This document shows, in pieces, positions 17,817 through 26,558 of a DNA stretch of 64,000 nt. Every line of letters begins with the position of its first letter. Position 1 is the first letter of the stretch. The stretch is from Haloplanus sp. HW8-1 (GTDB lineage: Archaea; Halobacteriota; Halobacteria; Halobacteriales; Haloferacaceae). The stretch spans positions 1,674,001 to 1,738,000 of the forward strand of contig NZ_CP098518.1 of the NCBI RefSeq assembly GCF_023703795.1, written 5' to 3'. Position numbers and translations under genes: made by a program. Below the pieces are notes generated by a model. That model was not told the DNA's origin and did no database searches. It worked only from the letters and a program-made list of their open reading frames with translations.

Positions 17817-19184
17817 TCACACGAGCGCCGCCACCAGTTCCCGGCCCTCCTCGAGGATGGCGTCCACCCGGTCGCGGCTCTCGGCCTCGGCGTAGACCCG
17901 CATCTTGGGTTCGGTCCCGCTCGGGCGCACGAGCAGCCAGGAGCCGTCCGCACACAGGAGTTTGAATCCGTCGAGGGTGACGACGTCCTCGACGGGTCGC
18001 CCGGCGACGGCGTCGGGGATGGCGTCGCCGAGGGCGTCGATGACGGCCGCCTTCCGGTCGTCCGGGCAGTCGACGCTCACCTTGTCGGCGACGACGTCGC
18101 CGTGGGTGTCGAGTAGTCGATCGACCCGGTCGTCGAGCGGATCGGTGGCCGCGACGTCCGCCGCGAGCAACGCCATCAACACGCCGTCCTTCTCGGGGAC
18201 GTGGCCGCGGATGGAGAAGCCGCCGGACTCCTCGCCGCCGATCAGGGCGTCGTGTTCCACCATGGCCTCGGCGACCCACTTGAACCCGACCGCCGTCTCG
18301 ATCACCTCCTCGCCGTGGGCGGCCGCGATCCGGTCGATCAGGAAGGTCGTCGAGACGGTGCGGACCGCGGGCCCCGAATCGGCGGCGAGAAGCGCGTCGT
18401 AGATGGCGGCGAAAAAGCGGTTCTCGTCGAGAAAGCCCCGCTCGGGCGTGACGACCGCGAGGCGGTCGGCGTCGCCGTCGTTCGCGATCCCGAGGTCGGC
18501 GTCGCCCTCGACCACGAGGTCGACGAGGCCCTCAAGATGCTCTGCGCTCGGTTCGGGGGGGATGCCGCCGAAGGAGGTGTCCCGCTCACAGCGGCGGCGG
18601 ATCACGGTCGCCCCCGCGGATTCGAGGAGGGCGTCCGTCACGCCACGGCCGCTGCCGTGCATCGCGTCGTACGCGACCGTCAGCCCCGACAGGTCGGCGT
18701 CGAGCAGTTCGCGGGCGTGGGCGGCGTGGGCGTCGACGAGCGGCGCGCGCTCGACCGATCCCCGCGGCCCCTCGGCCCGCGGGGCGGCGAGGCGGGCCTC
18801 GATGGCGTCGGTGACGTCGGGCAGCGCGGGGGCGCCGTCCCCGGGGATGAACTTCACGCCGTTGTACGCCGGGGGGTTGTGGGAGGCGGTGACCATCAGC
18901 GCCCCGGCGAGCCCCCGGTCCACGACCGACCACGCGATCACGGGGGTCGGACAGTCGCGCTCGGGGAGGACGGCGTCGAACCCGTTGGCGGTGAGTACGT
19001 CGGCCAGCGACTCGGCAAAGCCCTCGGAGGTCGCGCGGGCGTCGTACCCGACGGCGACCGGGGCGTCCGCTCCCTCGTCGTCGAGGTAGTCCGCGACTGC
19101 CTGGCCGACCACGCGCACCCGCTCGTCGGTGAAGGTGTCGAGGCGGGCGCGCCACCCGTCGGTGCCGAAGGAAATGGCGTCCAT
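17817..19184 (-). CDS. phosphoglucomutase/phosphomannomutase family protein
   Basis: A 455-residue alpha-D-phosphohexomutase, full length. It interconverts hexose 1- and 6-phosphates for nucleotide-sugar synthesis (GlmM, ManB or Pgm type not resolved). Motifs in order: 'MDAISFGTDGWRARLD' at the N-terminus, the phosphoserine loop 'ALMVTASHNPPAYNGVKF' near residue 100, the metal-binding 'IANDGDADRLAVV' near 235, the sugar-binding 'IGGEESGGFSI' near 320, and the phosphate-binding 'WLLVRPSGTEPKMRVYAE' near 420. All catalytic motifs are intact. It stands alone with 81 bases to the next gene. Confidence 0.92.
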   Translation of the reverse strand: MDAISFGTDGWRARLDTFTDERVRVVGQAVADYLDDEGADAPVAVGYDARATSEGFAESLADVLTANGFDAVLPERDCPTPVIAWSVVDRGLAGALMVTASHNPPAYNGVKFIPGDGAPALPDVTDAIEARLAAPRAEGPRGSVERAPLVDAHAAHARELLDADLSGLTVAYDAMHGSGRGVTDALLESAGATVIRRRCERDTSFGGIPPEPSAEHLEGLVDLVVEGDADLGIANDGDADRLAVVTPERGFLDENRFFAAIYDALLAADSGPAVRTVSTTFLIDRIAAAHGEEVIETAVGFKWVAEAMVEHDALIGGEESGGFSIRGHVPEKDGVLMALLAADVAATDPLDDRVDRLLDTHGDVVADKVSVDCPDDRKAAVIDALGDAIPDAVAGRPVEDVVTLDGFKLLCADGSWLLVRPSGTEPKMRVYAEAESRDRVDAILEEGRELVAALV

Positions 19185-19265
19185 ACGTTGCCCTCCGGCG
19201 GCGGTGGCAAAAAGGTGGGCGTCGCCCGAGCGGTGGACGAACGTCCACGCTCACGCCCCGGGCGG

Positions 19266-19517
19266 TCACTCGGCGTCCACGCCGGCGACCAGTCGCTCTT
19301 TGCCCTGCCGGGAGAGGGACTTGATCTCGTGTTCGCGGGACATCGCCGCCGACCGCGTGCCGTAGGACTCGACGTGAACGAGGTCCACCGGCGTCCGACC
19401 GCGGGTGTACTTCGCGCCCTCGCCGGCGTCGTGTTCGGCCACACGGCGCTCCACGTCGGTCGTGTAGCCCGTGTAGTACGTGCCGTCGGCACACTCGAGG
19501 ACGTAGACGTAGTGCAT
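19266..19517 (-). CDS. GIY-YIG nuclease superfamily protein (UPF0213-like)
   Basis: An 83-residue single GIY-YIG domain. It reads '[19 protein letters not shown]' then '[19 protein letters not shown]', with the two Tyr motifs, the catalytic Arg and the conserved region '[17 protein letters not shown]'. Small chromosomal members of this kind are widespread and may act in DNA repair; role unknown. The ATG at 19517 is chosen because the motif starts at residue 2. A second GIY-YIG-like protein occurs in the integrated element at 32693. Confidence 0.9.
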   Translation of the reverse strand: MHYVYVLECADGTYYTGYTTDVERRVAEHDAGEGAKYTRGRTPVDLVHVESYGTRSAAMSREHEIKSLSRQGKERLVAGVDAE

Positions 19518-19632
19518 GTCGTAGGCCACGCCGGCCGCGTGTATAAGCGCCGACGGTCGATCGTGGCCGTCGACGGCCGGGTGGGATGCGTGGAAGGTGG
19601 CTTCGCGTGGTGGTCGAACGTCGCTGCAGTGG

Positions 19633-19782
19633 TTACGCGTTTGGGGTGCGTTGTCTGGAGGCTTCGGCGATACCAGCGTTGGCCGAGCAGCTCGGACAAG
19701 CCAGGATCCGCCCACTCGCGTCGGCGAACACCCGCGCGAAGCGCTCCGAGACGTGTGACCCACAGTGATCGCAGCGTGCCAT
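19633..19782 (-). CDS. small zinc-finger protein (49 residues)
   Basis: A 49-residue protein starting '[19 protein letters not shown]' and continuing '[14 protein letters not shown]'. The two CxxC pairs give a single treble-clef-like zinc finger. It resembles the many small haloarchaeal zinc-finger proteins with the pattern CxxCG...RVF...CPxC. The start is set at the ATG at 19782; upstream in-frame sequence shows no conservation. Function unknown. Confidence 0.75.
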   Translation of the reverse strand: MARCDHCGSHVSERFARVFADASGRILACPSCSANAGIAEASRQRTPNA

Positions 19783-19910
19783 GATTGAACCGGCTACAGC
19801 GGGTGCCGGTAACTTGGGTTGGGCGCACACGCCTAAATGCTCACGCGCGCGCACGTGAAAATCATACGTGCGTCCAGGAATATTCGCGTCCGGTGTCGTG
19901 ATGGGCTATT

Positions 19911-20678
19911 TTACGCCGATCCCCCGTCGCGGGCGGCGGCGACAGCCCGGGCGATCAGTCCCGCCTGCGCTCCCGCGGTGAAGCCGTCGTCGATGTTGAC
20001 CGTCGAGAGGACGGTACAGGACTGGAGCGTGCTCGCTAGTGCCGACTCGCCCTCGCCACCGAAGCCGTAGCCCGTCGACACCGGTAGGCCGATCACCGGC
20101 GTGTCGACGAGGCCGGCGACCACCGTCGGGAGCGCCCCTTCGCGACCGGCGGCGACGACGGCCACGTCCGCTCCACGCAGCGTGTCGAGGTGGTCGACGA
20201 TCCGACCCAGATGGGCGACGCCCACGTCGTCGACGCGGTCGACCGTCGCGCCGACGGCACGGACGAGCGTCGCTGCCTCCCCGGCGACTGCTGCGTCGGA
20301 GGTGCCCGCGGTGACGACGGCCACCGTCGCGTCGAGGGCCGGCGCCTCGAACCCCGGCGCCTCGACGACGAGCGTCCGGGCGCGTTCGTCGTGGTCGACG
20401 CTCGCCTCCGTCGGTAGGCCGTCCGTGATGGCCGCGACGTGGGCGTCGTCGGCACGGGTGACGATGACTCGTCCCGTCGTCTCCAGCGCGGCGTCGGCCA
20501 TCGACGCCACCTCGTCTGGCGTCTTGCCGTCCGCGAGCACCGCCTCGGGGATCCCCCGGCGGCGCTCGCGGGCGGCGTCGAACCGGCCAGCGTCGGTCGT
20601 GGCGTACCCGGCGAGTCGGGCTTCCGCCTCGGCCGGCGACAACTCTCCCGCCGCCACCGCATCCAGAACCTCGCGCAT
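19911..20678 (-). CDS. larB: nickel-pincer cofactor biosynthesis protein LarB
   Basis: A 255-residue protein of the LarB/PurE-like family, which in bacteria carboxylates and hydrolyses nicotinate adenine dinucleotide in making the nickel-pincer nucleotide of lactate racemase. The N-terminal helical region ('MREVLDAVAAGELSPAEAEA', 'GIPEAVLADGKTPDEVA') is followed by a PurE-like Rossmann region: 'VAVVTAGTSDAAVAGEAA', 'VAVVAAGREGALPTVVAG', 'VIGLPVSTGYGFGGEGESA' and the C-terminal 'NIDDGFTAGAQAG'. larC and larE are not visible in this window. It is divergent from the histone-fold gene. Confidence 0.9.
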   Translation of the reverse strand: MREVLDAVAAGELSPAEAEARLAGYATTDAGRFDAARERRRGIPEAVLADGKTPDEVASMADAALETTGRVIVTRADDAHVAAITDGLPTEASVDHDERARTLVVEAPGFEAPALDATVAVVTAGTSDAAVAGEAATLVRAVGATVDRVDDVGVAHLGRIVDHLDTLRGADVAVVAAGREGALPTVVAGLVDTPVIGLPVSTGYGFGGEGESALASTLQSCTVLSTVNIDDGFTAGAQAGLIARAVAAARDGGSA

Positions 20679-20798
20679 ACCCGCCGTCCGCCCGTGAGCT
20701 ACTCGTAGGTGTCGGTTTCCGGCCCGAGTATTTATATAGTTGGGACGAAATGCGCGAGAACCGGTTCTGTGACGGTACGTGCGGCCGATTTGGGAAAT

Positions 20799-20810
20799 CT
20801 TATTAATAAG
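20799..20810 (+). promoter_or_regulatory. TATA-like promoter element for the histone-fold gene
   Basis: The AT-rich run 'cttattaataag' ends about 21 bases before the ATG at 20831, centred about 26-27 bases upstream. This predicts a leaderless transcript and supports that start. Confidence 0.6.
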
Positions 20811-20830
20811 GGTGGGTATGTACTGCTCGT

Positions 20831-20998
20831 ATGGCAGACCTCATCGTCAAAGCCGCCGTCAAGGAAGCGCTCCAGGACAAAAACGTCGCTTCGGACTTCT
20901 ACGATGCTCTCGACGAGGAAGTCGAGGAACTGCTCGCGGACGCCGCCCGGCGTGCCGAGCAGAACGACCGAAAGACCGTCCAGCCGCGCGACCTGTAA
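20831..20998 (+). CDS. 55-residue histone-fold protein (DUF1931 type)
   Basis: A very short protein: 'MADLIVKAAVKEALQDKN', 'VASDFYDALDEEVEELLADA', 'ARRAEQNDRKTVQPRDL'. The pattern of two to three helices ending in 'RKTVQPRDL' matches the second half of an archaeal histone fold ('GRKTIKAEDI' in standard histones) and a conserved haloarchaeal DUF1931 protein. It is shorter than free archaeal histones (about 67-69 residues) and is acidic, so DNA wrapping is not assured. A TATA-like box about 27 bases upstream supports the start. It sits between larB (divergent) and rpiA (convergent). Confidence 0.85.
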   Translation: MADLIVKAAVKEALQDKNVASDFYDALDEEVEELLADAARRAEQNDRKTVQPRDL

Positions 20999-21068
20999 GT
21001 CGGTCCACCGCCCGACCGTTTCGGATTTTTTCGGATCTCCGCCGATCAGCGACGGGTTCGTCCGCCCG

Positions 21069-21758
21069 TCAGGGCGTCCGCACGCGAACGCCGTCAGCGT
21101 GGCCGACGTGTACTTCGTCGGCGAGGCCGACGAACAGGCCGTGTTCGACGACGCCCGGCACCGCCGCGAGGTCGGTCGCGAGCGCCGCGGGCGCGGTCAC
21201 GGACCCGAAATCACAGTCGAAGACGAGGTTGCCGTTCTCGGTCACCACTGGTCCGTCCTTCCGCTCGGCGGCCCGGAGCGTCGGCTCCCCACCAAGGTCG
21301 CGGAGCGCCCGCCGGACGGTCACCCGGGCGTCCGGCAACACCTCGATCGGCACCGGTCGACCGAGGGTCCCTGCCTCCTTCGACGGATCGACGACGACGA
21401 CGCACCGCTCCGCCGCCGCCGCAATGACCTTCTCGCGGGCGTGGGCGGCGCCACCGCCTTTGATCAGATCGAGGTCGTCGCTCACCTGATCGGCGCCGTC
21501 GATGGCGACGTCGATCCGCTCGACTCCGGCGAGGTCGACGTGTGGAATCCCGACCTCGCGGGCCAGGTCGCGGGAGGCGTAGGAGGTGGCGACGCCCCGT
21601 ACGTCGAGACCGGCATCGGCCGCCCGACCCAGCGCCCGGATGGCGTGGGCCGCGGTGCTTCCCGTCCCGAGGCCGACGACGTCGCCGTCGGTCACCAGAT
21701 CCGCGGCGTGTTCCCCCGCACGACGCTTCGCCGCGTCGGATCCACCCGGCGTCTTCAT
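21069..21758 (-). CDS. rpiA: ribose-5-phosphate isomerase A
   Basis: Interconverts ribose 5-phosphate and ribulose 5-phosphate. A 229-residue full-length enzyme with '[14 protein letters not shown]' near residue 28, the active-site '[19 protein letters not shown]' near 83-101, and '[15 protein letters not shown]' near 118. The ATG at 21758 ('[18 protein letters not shown]') is chosen over an in-frame upstream start that would add 16 unconserved residues. It is divergent from ffh with 149 bases between. Confidence 0.95.
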   Translation of the reverse strand: MKTPGGSDAAKRRAGEHAADLVTDGDVVGLGTGSTAAHAIRALGRAADAGLDVRGVATSYASRDLAREVGIPHVDLAGVERIDVAIDGADQVSDDLDLIKGGGAAHAREKVIAAAAERCVVVVDPSKEAGTLGRPVPIEVLPDARVTVRRALRDLGGEPTLRAAERKDGPVVTENGNLVFDCDFGSVTAPAALATDLAAVPGVVEHGLFVGLADEVHVGHADGVRVRTP

Positions 21759-21907
21759 GCTCACGGCTGGGCGGGCATCGGGCAAAAACGCCGCGGTCCG
21801 AGACACGCGAGGGTGCCGGGCACGATCACGAACGCCGGCGAACGCCGTGCCGGCGGCCGTCCCCTGTGAACAAAGCCTTTACCGGCGCCGGCGCGTACCG
21901 GAGGACA

Positions 21908-23302
21908 ATGGTACTCGACAATCTCGGGAGTTCCCTCCGCGGCACCCTCTCGAAACTCCAGGGGAAGTCCCGGCTCGACGAGGACGACGTCCAGGAGGTC
22001 GTCAAGGAGATCCAGCGCTCCTTGCTCCAGGCGGACGTCGACGTCACCCTCGTGATGGACCTCTCGGAGTCGATCGAGACGCGTGCACTGGAGGAGGACC
22101 CCCCCGGTGGAACGAGCGCGCGGGATCACGTCCTGAAGATCGTCTACGAGGAACTCGTCGACCTGATCGGCGAGTCGACCGACCTGCCGCTGGAGTCCCA
22201 GACGATCCTGCTCGCCGGCCTTCAGGGGTCCGGCAAGACGACCTCCGCGGCGAAGATGGCGTGGTGGTTTTCGAAGAAGGGACTCCGCCCGGCGGTCATC
22301 CAGACCGACACCTTCCGGCCCGGCGCCTACGATCAGGCCGAGCAGATGGCCGATCGCGCCGAGGTCGAGTTCTACGGTGACCCCGACGGCGACGATCCCG
22401 TGCAGATCGCCCGCGACGGACTGGAGGCGACCAGCGACGCCGACGTCCACATCGTCGACACGGCGGGTCGACACGCTCTCGAAGACGATCTGATCGCCGA
22501 AATCGAGGAGATCGAGTCGGCCGTCGACCCCGACCGCTCGCTACTGGTCCTCGACGCCGCCATCGGCCAGGGCGCGAAAGAGCAGGCCCGACAGTTCGGC
22601 GACTCCATCGGCATCGACGGCGTCGTCATCACGAAACTCGACGGCACCGCCAAGGGGGGCGGCGCCCTCACCGCCGTCAACGAGACGGACTCCTCCATCG
22701 CCTTCCTCGGCACCGGGGAGACGGTCCAAGACATCGAGCGCTTCGAGCCCAACGGCTTCATCTCCCGGCTGCTCGGGATGGGCGACCTCAAACAGCTCTC
22801 GGAGCGCGTCGAACGCGCGATGGCCGAGACGGGGACCGAAGAGGACGACTGGGACCCCGAGGACATCATGGAGGGGTCGTTCACGCTCAAGGACATGCAA
22901 AAACAGATGGAGGCGATGAACAACATGGGGCCGCTGGATCAGGTGATGGACATGATCCCCGGGATGGGCGGCGGGCTGATGGACCAGTTGCCCGACGACG
23001 CGATGGACGTGACCCAGGATCGGATGCGGACGTTCGACGTGGCGATGGACTCGATGACCGACGACGAACTGGAGAACCCACGGACCATCGGCCAGGAGCG
23101 CGTCGAACGCATCGCCCGCGGCGCCGGCGTCCCCGAGGAGTCCATCCGCGAACTCCTCGAACAGCACAAGATGATGGAGCGCACGATCAAGCAGTTCCAG
23201 GGGATGGGCGACGGCGACATGCAGCGGATGATGAAGAAACTCCAGCAGGGCGACGGCGGCGGCGGCATGGGTGGCATGGGCGGCATGGGTCCGTTCGGGT
23301 GA
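21908..23302 (+). CDS. ffh: signal recognition particle 54 kDa protein
   Basis: GTPase of the SRP that delivers membrane and secretory nascent chains. It has 464 residues: N domain from '[18 protein letters not shown]', G domain with '[17 protein letters not shown]' (G1), '[12 protein letters not shown]', '[12 protein letters not shown]' and '[13 protein letters not shown]', and a methionine-rich M domain for signal and 7S RNA binding with '[18 protein letters not shown]' and a Gly-Met tail. The ATG at 21908 begins the canonical N-terminus; the open frame continues upstream without conservation. An IS element lies directly after its stop codon, leaving the gene whole. Confidence 0.97.
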   Translation: MVLDNLGSSLRGTLSKLQGKSRLDEDDVQEVVKEIQRSLLQADVDVTLVMDLSESIETRALEEDPPGGTSARDHVLKIVYEELVDLIGESTDLPLESQTILLAGLQGSGKTTSAAKMAWWFSKKGLRPAVIQTDTFRPGAYDQAEQMADRAEVEFYGDPDGDDPVQIARDGLEATSDADVHIVDTAGRHALEDDLIAEIEEIESAVDPDRSLLVLDAAIGQGAKEQARQFGDSIGIDGVVITKLDGTAKGGGALTAVNETDSSIAFLGTGETVQDIERFEPNGFISRLLGMGDLKQLSERVERAMAETGTEEDDWDPEDIMEGSFTLKDMQKQMEAMNNMGPLDQVMDMIPGMGGGLMDQLPDDAMDVTQDRMRTFDVAMDSMTDDELENPRTIGQERVERIARGAGVPEESIRELLEQHKMMERTIKQFQGMGDGDMQRMMKKLQQGDGGGGMGGMGGMGPFG

Positions 23303-23540
23303 CATCCTCCTCGCGGTAAACGGCGAGGCTTCCCCTGCATGGGGAATACCGGTCAGTCGTCGTCACCAGAACCTCCGGTTCTGGTTGGCTCACGAGACTG
23401 CGTCTCGTGAACGCTGGTAGAGGGTTCCGGCTCTTGGAACGCCGTGAGCGTCATCTGCGAGGGTGTCTCGCTCATCTCACGGTGTCGTTCGAGAGACGTA
23501 CGTCTCTCGTGACCACGAGACGGCGAAGCCGTCTCGGTCG
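23303..23540 (-). ncRNA. candidate omega-RNA (reRNA) region overlapping the 3' end of tnpB
   Basis: In this family the guide RNA of TnpB comes from the 3' end of tnpB and the adjoining element end. Here that interval is packed with perfect inverted repeats: 23366-23384 (8-bp arms), 23390-23410 (9-bp arms), 23490-23509 (20-bp perfect palindrome) and 23516-23536 (9-bp arms), plus the two terminal hairpins at 23307-23347. A guide segment would then be read from the flank left of about 23303, the end of ffh. Boundaries and expression are inferred. Confidence 0.5.
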
Positions 23541-24723
23541 GAGCCGTGGCGGTGTCACAACCGCTCCCATCCCGAGGCGAGTCATCGCGTTCCGCCTTGT
23601 CAAGCGGGACGCTCTCTCCCCACGGGTCAACCCGTCGTGCGATATTCGCGGAAGCGTTGATGTCGGCCTGAAACGTCGAAACGTGACAGTCGTCGTGCGG
23701 ACACCGGAACTCGGCTTGTGAATCCCGCCGACCGATGCGGTTGCACGAGTGGCACGTCTGTGAGGTGTACGCCGGATTCACGTACTCGACCGGGATGCCT
23801 GCGTCAGTCGCCTTGTCCTCGATGCGCCCTTGGAGTCGGGCGAACGCCCACGAGTGAAGCCGACGGTTCATGTACTTCCCGTAGTCGAGACGCTCACGGA
23901 TGTACGTCAGATTCCCCATCACCAACACCGGGTTCTCAAACCGTTTGGCGTACTCGACGGCTTCCCGAGACGCCTTCTCCACGATGTCAGTGAGTGCGTT
24001 CTGGTAGTGCGAGAAGCGTTCTTCGATACGCCACTCCGAAGCGTCACGCTCTTGGAGGCGTTTCAGGGTTGTGTGCGTCTCTTTGCGGAGATGCTTCGCT
24101 CTGCTTCCGCTACACACGAACGGGTCAGTCGGAGAACCGTCCTTGAGGGCACAGCCCGTAACGAGGGCGGTTTCTCCGATGTCTAAGCCGATGTGCATGG
24201 CGTCACCGTCCGTCGCTGGTTCTTCGACCGGGTACTCGACGGTGACGTGCAGTACCCAGTTCTTCCGATGCTGTTGAAGCCGTATCTCGCCCGCCTTCGC
24301 GTCCTCCGATACCAGGTCGTGCCAGAGGTCTTCCTGTTCGGGGTTGATGCGGAGCGGTATCCAGAAGTTCGTTCCCCGACCGGGACGGGGAACCCACCAC
24401 GTGAACTCGTAGTCGCGTTCCTCCGAGTGGTCGAACTTCGCGGCTTGGTTCGTGAGCCGTATCGGGTGTTCGTCGTCCAACTCTTTCGCGTTGTACGTCT
24501 TGCGGAGTTTCGGGACGTAGTTACAGAGGGCGGCTTTGGCCTGATACGGGAGGTCGTAGGGCGTCACGATGTCGCTCACCGCCGACATGGTACTCGCCCC
24601 GGAGTCGAACGCCGCTTGCAGACCGTCACGGTAGGTTTCGAGCAGGTCGTTGAGTTTCGACTGCTTGTGCGCGGTGGGGGGCGCGAACGTCGCCTGCAAC
24701 GTTTTCGTGACGGTCGTGGACAT
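23353..24723 (-). CDS. tnpB: TnpB-family RuvC-like protein with catalytic Glu replaced
   Basis: A 456-residue IS1341/IS605-type TnpB. The RuvC-like core shows RuvC-I 'HIGLDIGETALVTG' (D181), RuvC-III 'FQADINASANIARR' (D354) and the zinc finger C324/C327 with C341/C346. The RuvC-II motif, normally '.V.EDL' or '.V.ENL', reads 'NPVLVMGNLTYIRE': Gly270 replaces the catalytic Glu, from codon GGG at 23914-23916, one transition from GAG. DNA cleavage should therefore be impaired. After RuvC-III there is an unusually long, low-complexity tail of about 90 residues rich in Ser, Thr, Arg and Glu, encoded by hairpin-rich DNA. It follows tnpA by 2 bases. Confidence 0.92.
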   Translation of the reverse strand: MSTTVTKTLQATFAPPTAHKQSKLNDLLETYRDGLQAAFDSGASTMSAVSDIVTPYDLPYQAKAALCNYVPKLRKTYNAKELDDEHPIRLTNQAAKFDHSEERDYEFTWWVPRPGRGTNFWIPLRINPEQEDLWHDLVSEDAKAGEIRLQQHRKNWVLHVTVEYPVEEPATDGDAMHIGLDIGETALVTGCALKDGSPTDPFVCSGSRAKHLRKETHTTLKRLQERDASEWRIEERFSHYQNALTDIVEKASREAVEYAKRFENPVLVMGNLTYIRERLDYGKYMNRRLHSWAFARLQGRIEDKATDAGIPVEYVNPAYTSQTCHSCNRIGRRDSQAEFRCPHDDCHVSTFQADINASANIARRVDPWGESVPLDKAERDDSPRDGSGCDTATAPTETASPSRGHERRTSLERHREMSETPSQMTLTAFQEPEPSTSVHETQSREPTRTGGSGDDD

Positions 24724-24725
24724 CG

Positions 24726-25118
24726 CTACTGTTCCTCCACGTACTCCATGAGTACGTCGATGCTCACCTGCCCGGTGGTGGCGAGGAAGTACCCCGGTTG
24801 CCAGAACGCGCTGTCGAGCGCCTGTCGAACCTCGGGATTCTCGTCACGGATTTTGCGGGACGTGACGCCCTTGAGCGAGTTGATGAACTTGGTGAGGTCC
24901 GTGGTGGGCTTCGCCGTGAACAGGATGTGAACGTGGTCGGAACCGCCGTTGACGTTCTGGATGCTCACGCCGAAGTCCTCGGAGATGTCGCTGGCAATCT
25001 CACCGATGCGTTCGGCTATCTCGTCGGTGAGGATGTCCGCGCGGTACTTTGTGACGGTCACGAAGTGATATTGGAGTGCGTAGACCGTGTGCGACCCTTT
25101 TTCGAGGTTGTACTTCAT
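24726..25118 (-). CDS. tnpA: IS200/IS605-type Y1 HUH transposase
   Basis: A 130-residue single-domain transposase that cuts and joins single-stranded element ends. The HUH motif is 'GGSDHVHILFTAKP' near residue 58-66, and the catalytic Tyr lies in the C-terminal 'SIDVLMEYVEEQ'. Length and motifs are complete, so the gene looks functional. The ATG at 25118 ('MKYNLEKGSHTVYALQYHF') is the family-like start; eight residues of upstream open frame are not conserved. Confidence 0.93.
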   Translation of the reverse strand: MKYNLEKGSHTVYALQYHFVTVTKYRADILTDEIAERIGEIASDISEDFGVSIQNVNGGSDHVHILFTAKPTTDLTKFINSLKGVTSRKIRDENPEVRQALDSAFWQPGYFLATTGQVSIDVLMEYVEEQ

Positions 25119-25314
25119 TTGGCTGTACTGATTTCCACACACCCAATTCTAATAAATATTTGCCGTCGTGGGGTATTCGGCCTGCAACCGACGGTGGAAC
25201 GTGAGGCAGTTGTCGGCTTCACGCCCGCTCTCAGGCGGGATTCTCGCCTTGAAGAAAGATAGGCCGGCCTCGACGGGGTGGTGTTTTTGTGGGTGACCGT
25301 TCGATACTGCTCCC

Positions 25315-26511
25315 GTGCCGTCCGGCCTCGCGTCCCGGCGTCCCCGCCTCGGATCGTTCGACGTCCTCGCACTGACGGCGCTGCTGTGGTTTCTGGCGAA
25401 GTTCCTCCGCTACGCCGTCCCGCCGCTGTTCGGCACCTTTCGAGGACTGTACGGCGTCTCCAACGCGGAACTCGGGGCGATGTTCTCGGCGCTCATGGGC
25501 GGCTACGCGCTCATGCAGTTCCCGTCCGGCGCCCTCGCCGACCGGATCGGGGCCGTCCGGGTGATCGTCGGCGGCGCAGTCGTCGCCGCGACCGCCACCC
25601 TCCTGCTGTTCGCCTCGACGACGTACGCCGTCCTCGTGGTCGCGGTGGTCGGCGTCGGCGTCGGCACCGGTGCCCACAAGACCGTCGCGATCACCCTCCT
25701 CACGGCCGTCTACAGCAACCGGACCGGGCGGGCGCTCGGGGTCGTCGACACCGTCGGCGAGTTCGGGGGCGTCCTCGCGCCCGCGGTCGTCGTCGCCGTC
25801 CTTGCGGCCGCGCTCCCGTGGCAGTCGATCTTTCTCGTCGCCGCCCTCGCCGGGCTCTGTCTCGCCGGGACGTTCGCGGTCCGCGTGCCGCGACGTCTGT
25901 CGGACCGCGCCGTGGGCACGCCGGACGACGGTGGAGTCCGCATCCGGTCGTCCCTCGCGGCCGTCGCCACCGGGCGCCTCGCCGCGTTCGTCGTCGTCAC
26001 CGTCTGCTTCGCGTTCGCCGTCGGTGGTGTCACGGCGTTCCTCCCGCTGTTTCTGGAGCGTCGGCCGGGCATCGATACGCACCTCGCCGGCCTGCTGTAC
26101 AGCGCCTTCTTCGTGGTCGCGGCGGTTCAGCCCCTCTCCGGCGAACTGGCCGATCGAGTCGGTCCCCTGCGCGTGATCGCCGGACTGCTCTGTCTCGGGG
26201 TCGCAGCGGTCGGCTGGCTGCTCGCGGCGGCCGGCCCCCTGGCCGTCGGCGCCGCGACGCTCGCGCTCGGGGTCGGCCTCCACGGGGTGCGCCCCGGTCG
26301 TGACGCGTACCTGATGACGGTCATCCCCGACGACGGCGCCGGTGGGACCCTCGGCGTCGTCCGCACGATCATGATGGGAGCGAGCGCCGTCGCCCCGGCC
26401 GCAGTCGGCTACCTCTCCGAGGCTGCGACGTTCGGCGTCGCCTTCGGGGTCCTGGCGGCGTCGCTCGCGGTTGCGGCCGCCGTGGTCGGCGTCCTCGCGG
26501 TCACGCGGTAG
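25315..26511 (+). CDS. major facilitator superfamily transporter
   Basis: A 398-residue protein with about 12 hydrophobic segments and no signal peptide, starting with GTG at 25315. The MFS A-motif after helix 2 is 'FPSGALADRIGAVRVIVGG' and its counterpart in the second half is 'SGELADRVGPLRVIAG'. Helix 4-5 includes 'GVGTGAHKTVAITLLTAVY', and 'VVDTVGEFGGVLAP' is motif-C like, which is associated with antiporters. The substrate cannot be told. It lies just right of the IS element and is followed by the MgtE pair 47 bases later. Confidence 0.88.
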   Translation: MPSGLASRRPRLGSFDVLALTALLWFLAKFLRYAVPPLFGTFRGLYGVSNAELGAMFSALMGGYALMQFPSGALADRIGAVRVIVGGAVVAATATLLLFASTTYAVLVVAVVGVGVGTGAHKTVAITLLTAVYSNRTGRALGVVDTVGEFGGVLAPAVVVAVLAAALPWQSIFLVAALAGLCLAGTFAVRVPRRLSDRAVGTPDDGGVRIRSSLAAVATGRLAAFVVVTVCFAFAVGGVTAFLPLFLERRPGIDTHLAGLLYSAFFVVAAVQPLSGELADRVGPLRVIAGLLCLGVAAVGWLLAAAGPLAVGAATLALGVGLHGVRPGRDAYLMTVIPDDGAGGTLGVVRTIMMGASAVAPAAVGYLSEAATFGVAFGVLAASLAVAAAVVGVLAVTR

Positions 26512-26558
26512 GCGGCAGTCCCCCCGACTTTTCATCCCGGCCCGCATTGACCACGACG

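Larger units (their letters stand above)
23303..25265 (-). mobile_element. IS200/IS605-type insertion sequence with tnpA and tnpB
   Basis: Y1 transposase and TnpB genes are in tandem on the minus strand, 2 bases apart. Ends are approximate. The tnpB-side end begins right after the ffh stop with two hairpins (CCTCGC...GCGAGG at about 23307-23326 and TTCCCC...GGGGAA at about 23331-23347). The tnpA-side end has a hairpin (CCCGC 25224-25228 with GCGGG 25235-25239) inside about 25190-25265. These subterminal hairpins replace inverted repeats in this family, as expected for single-strand transposition; no target duplication is expected or seen. It sits between ffh and an MFS gene and disrupts neither. 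Confidence 0.85.
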
